Assembly: GCF_009762325.1 (NCBI RefSeq)
Contig: NZ_CP034348.1
Coordinates: forward strand, 1,990,501 to 2,054,500
DNA length: 64,000 nucleotides
Direction: 5' to 3'
DNA from: Roseovarius faecimaris
Lineage (GTDB): Bacteria > Pseudomonadota > Alphaproteobacteria > Rhodobacterales > Rhodobacteraceae
Position 1 is the stretch's first letter. Each line of letters opens with the position of its first letter. The translations under genes and the position numbers were made by a program. Positions 63,363-64,000 of this stretch are shown in pieces. The notes below the pieces were generated by a model that made no database searches, was not told the origin of the DNA, and was given only the letters and a program-made list of their open reading frames with translations.

Positions 63363-64000
63363 TTACTTCGCCAGCGCCTTCTTGACCGCATCCAGGGCGG
63401 CTTGCAGCAATTCGGGATTGTCCTGAGCTTTCTTCACCCCTTGCGTCAGCATGGCTTTCTTCGCCGGGCTCAGGTCCGATCCGGCGATCAGTTCACTCAC
63501 CGTATCCATGTTGAACTCTTCCGCGCTCAGCGCCTTGGCCAGGGTGTCGGCCATGCTGCTGGCCTCTTCCTCTACCGCTTCGGTCGCCTCTGCGGCGGTT
63601 TCCGTTGCGGCATCAGCCGCCTCCGCTGTCGTATCCGCCGCCTCGGTCGCGGTTTCAGTGGCCGCGTCCGTCGCCTCCGCAGCCGCTTCGGTCGCGCTGT
63701 CCATCGCCGCGTTGGTCGCGTCCGCTGCGGCATCCGCCGCACCTTCCACCGCCTCGACCGCCGCGTTGGCCGCATCCGCTGCTGTGTCTGCCGCACCTTC
63801 GGCCGCTTCGGTCGCCGTTTCGACCGCCGCATTGGCCGCGTCTGCGGCCCCTTCTGCAGCTTCCGTCGCCGTCTCGACAGCGGCGTTGGCCGCGTCAGCC
63901 GCAGCGTCGGCAGCCCCCTCGGCGGCTTCGGTGGCGGTCTCCACCGCCGCTACGGCAGCATCGGCCGCCGCATCCGCCGCACCTTCGGCAGCTTCAGTCA
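63363..64000 (-). CDS. Ala/Glu-rich repeat protein, incomplete at window edge
   Basis: On the minus strand the frame runs from beyond base 64000 to the stop at 63363; the start lies outside the window. An inner GTG at 63944 is within the repeats and is not a true start. The N-terminal part consists of imperfect units such as TEAAEGAADAAADAANAAVE, 18-22 residues long, which would form long amphipathic helices. The last 65 residues (FNMDTVSELIAGSDLSPAKKA and onward) form a different short helical domain. No membrane helix is seen here. Possibly coat- or stress-related, but the role is unknown. Confidence 0.7.
   Translation of the reverse strand, partial: TEAAEGAADAAADAAVAAVETATEAAEGAADAAADAANAAVETATEAAEGAADAANAAVETATEAAEGAADTAADAANAAVEAVEGAADAAADATNAAMDSATEAAAEATDAATETATEAADTTAEAADAATETAAEATEAVEEEASSMADTLAKALSAEEFNMDTVSELIAGSDLSPAKKAMLTQGVKKAQDNPELLQAALDAVKKALAK

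Overview
The window is a GC-rich, gene-dense chromosomal segment from an alphaproteobacterium, almost certainly Rhodobacterales (Roseobacter group). Evidence: a Shemin-type 5-aminolevulinate synthase with an FNR box upstream, a DksA that keeps only one of the four zinc cysteines, an ihfA-MerR pair followed by tRNA-Pro, the order dgt-argS-SPOR-nagZ-scpA-scpB, a DUF2849 gene inside the cys operon, and several small Rhodobacterales-type hypothetical proteins. Most of it is core genome. No prophage, transposase, CRISPR array or replication origin was seen.

Layout. 1-2.8 kb: ihfA, a MerR-like regulator, tRNA-Pro(GGG), a double-length dCTP deaminase and a 55-aa protein. 2.8-9.4 kb: a minus-strand run for chromosome condensation (scpB, scpA), wall recycling (nagZ), a SPOR protein, argS and dgt. 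9.4-16.3 kb: an A-type Fe-S carrier, xth, a flavin monooxygenase, dksA, then moxR, a DUF2927 lipoprotein, a small membrane protein and a VWA protein. 16.4-20.7 kb: a more accessory stretch with a GNAT gene broken by an in-frame stop, DUF2189, an amidase and a SulP transporter. 20.7-28.3 kb: prfB, an Ldh-family dehydrogenase, mrcA, amiC and an aminotransferase. 28.3-37.8 kb: an M48 protease, a DsbA-like protein, an alcohol dehydrogenase, ispG with a RodZ-like protein, hemA, an M20 peptidase and a haloacetate-dehalogenase-like hydrolase.

37.8-42.2 kb: three tRNA genes (Asp, Val-TAC, Val-CAC), a 33-bp duplicate of a tRNA-Val 3' end, an XRE regulator that converges on and overlaps an acetyltransferase-like gene, an HU-like protein and two related tiny secreted proteins. 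42.2-52.5 kb: lon with a heat-shock-type promoter, an ATP-grasp protein, two possible micro-ORFs, tgt, an SPFH/NfeD pair, a RimK fusion and an ABC-F ATPase preceded by a possible leader peptide. 52.5-57.6 kb: a compositionally mosaic pentapeptide-repeat membrane protein, tandem palindromes, sufT, a SatD-like/DUF3307 pair, a second A-type Fe-S carrier and tpiA. 57.7-63.2 kb: an Lrp regulator divergent from a sulfate-assimilation operon (cobA/cysG, DUF2849, cysI, APS-type cysH, DUF934), then fpr. The window ends inside a very Ala-rich repeat protein.

Functional links: siroheme synthesis, sulfite reductase and APS reductase form one pathway. Two A-type carriers and SufT supply Fe-S clusters that IspG, CysI and CysH would need. 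nagZ, amiC, mrcA, the SPOR protein and the RodZ-like protein concern the cell wall and cell shape. No wholly new system can be proved by reading. The best candidates are the overlapping XRE/acetyltransferase pair, the leader peptide before the ABC-F gene, the mosaic pentapeptide protein and the doubled 12-bp palindrome upstream of sufT.
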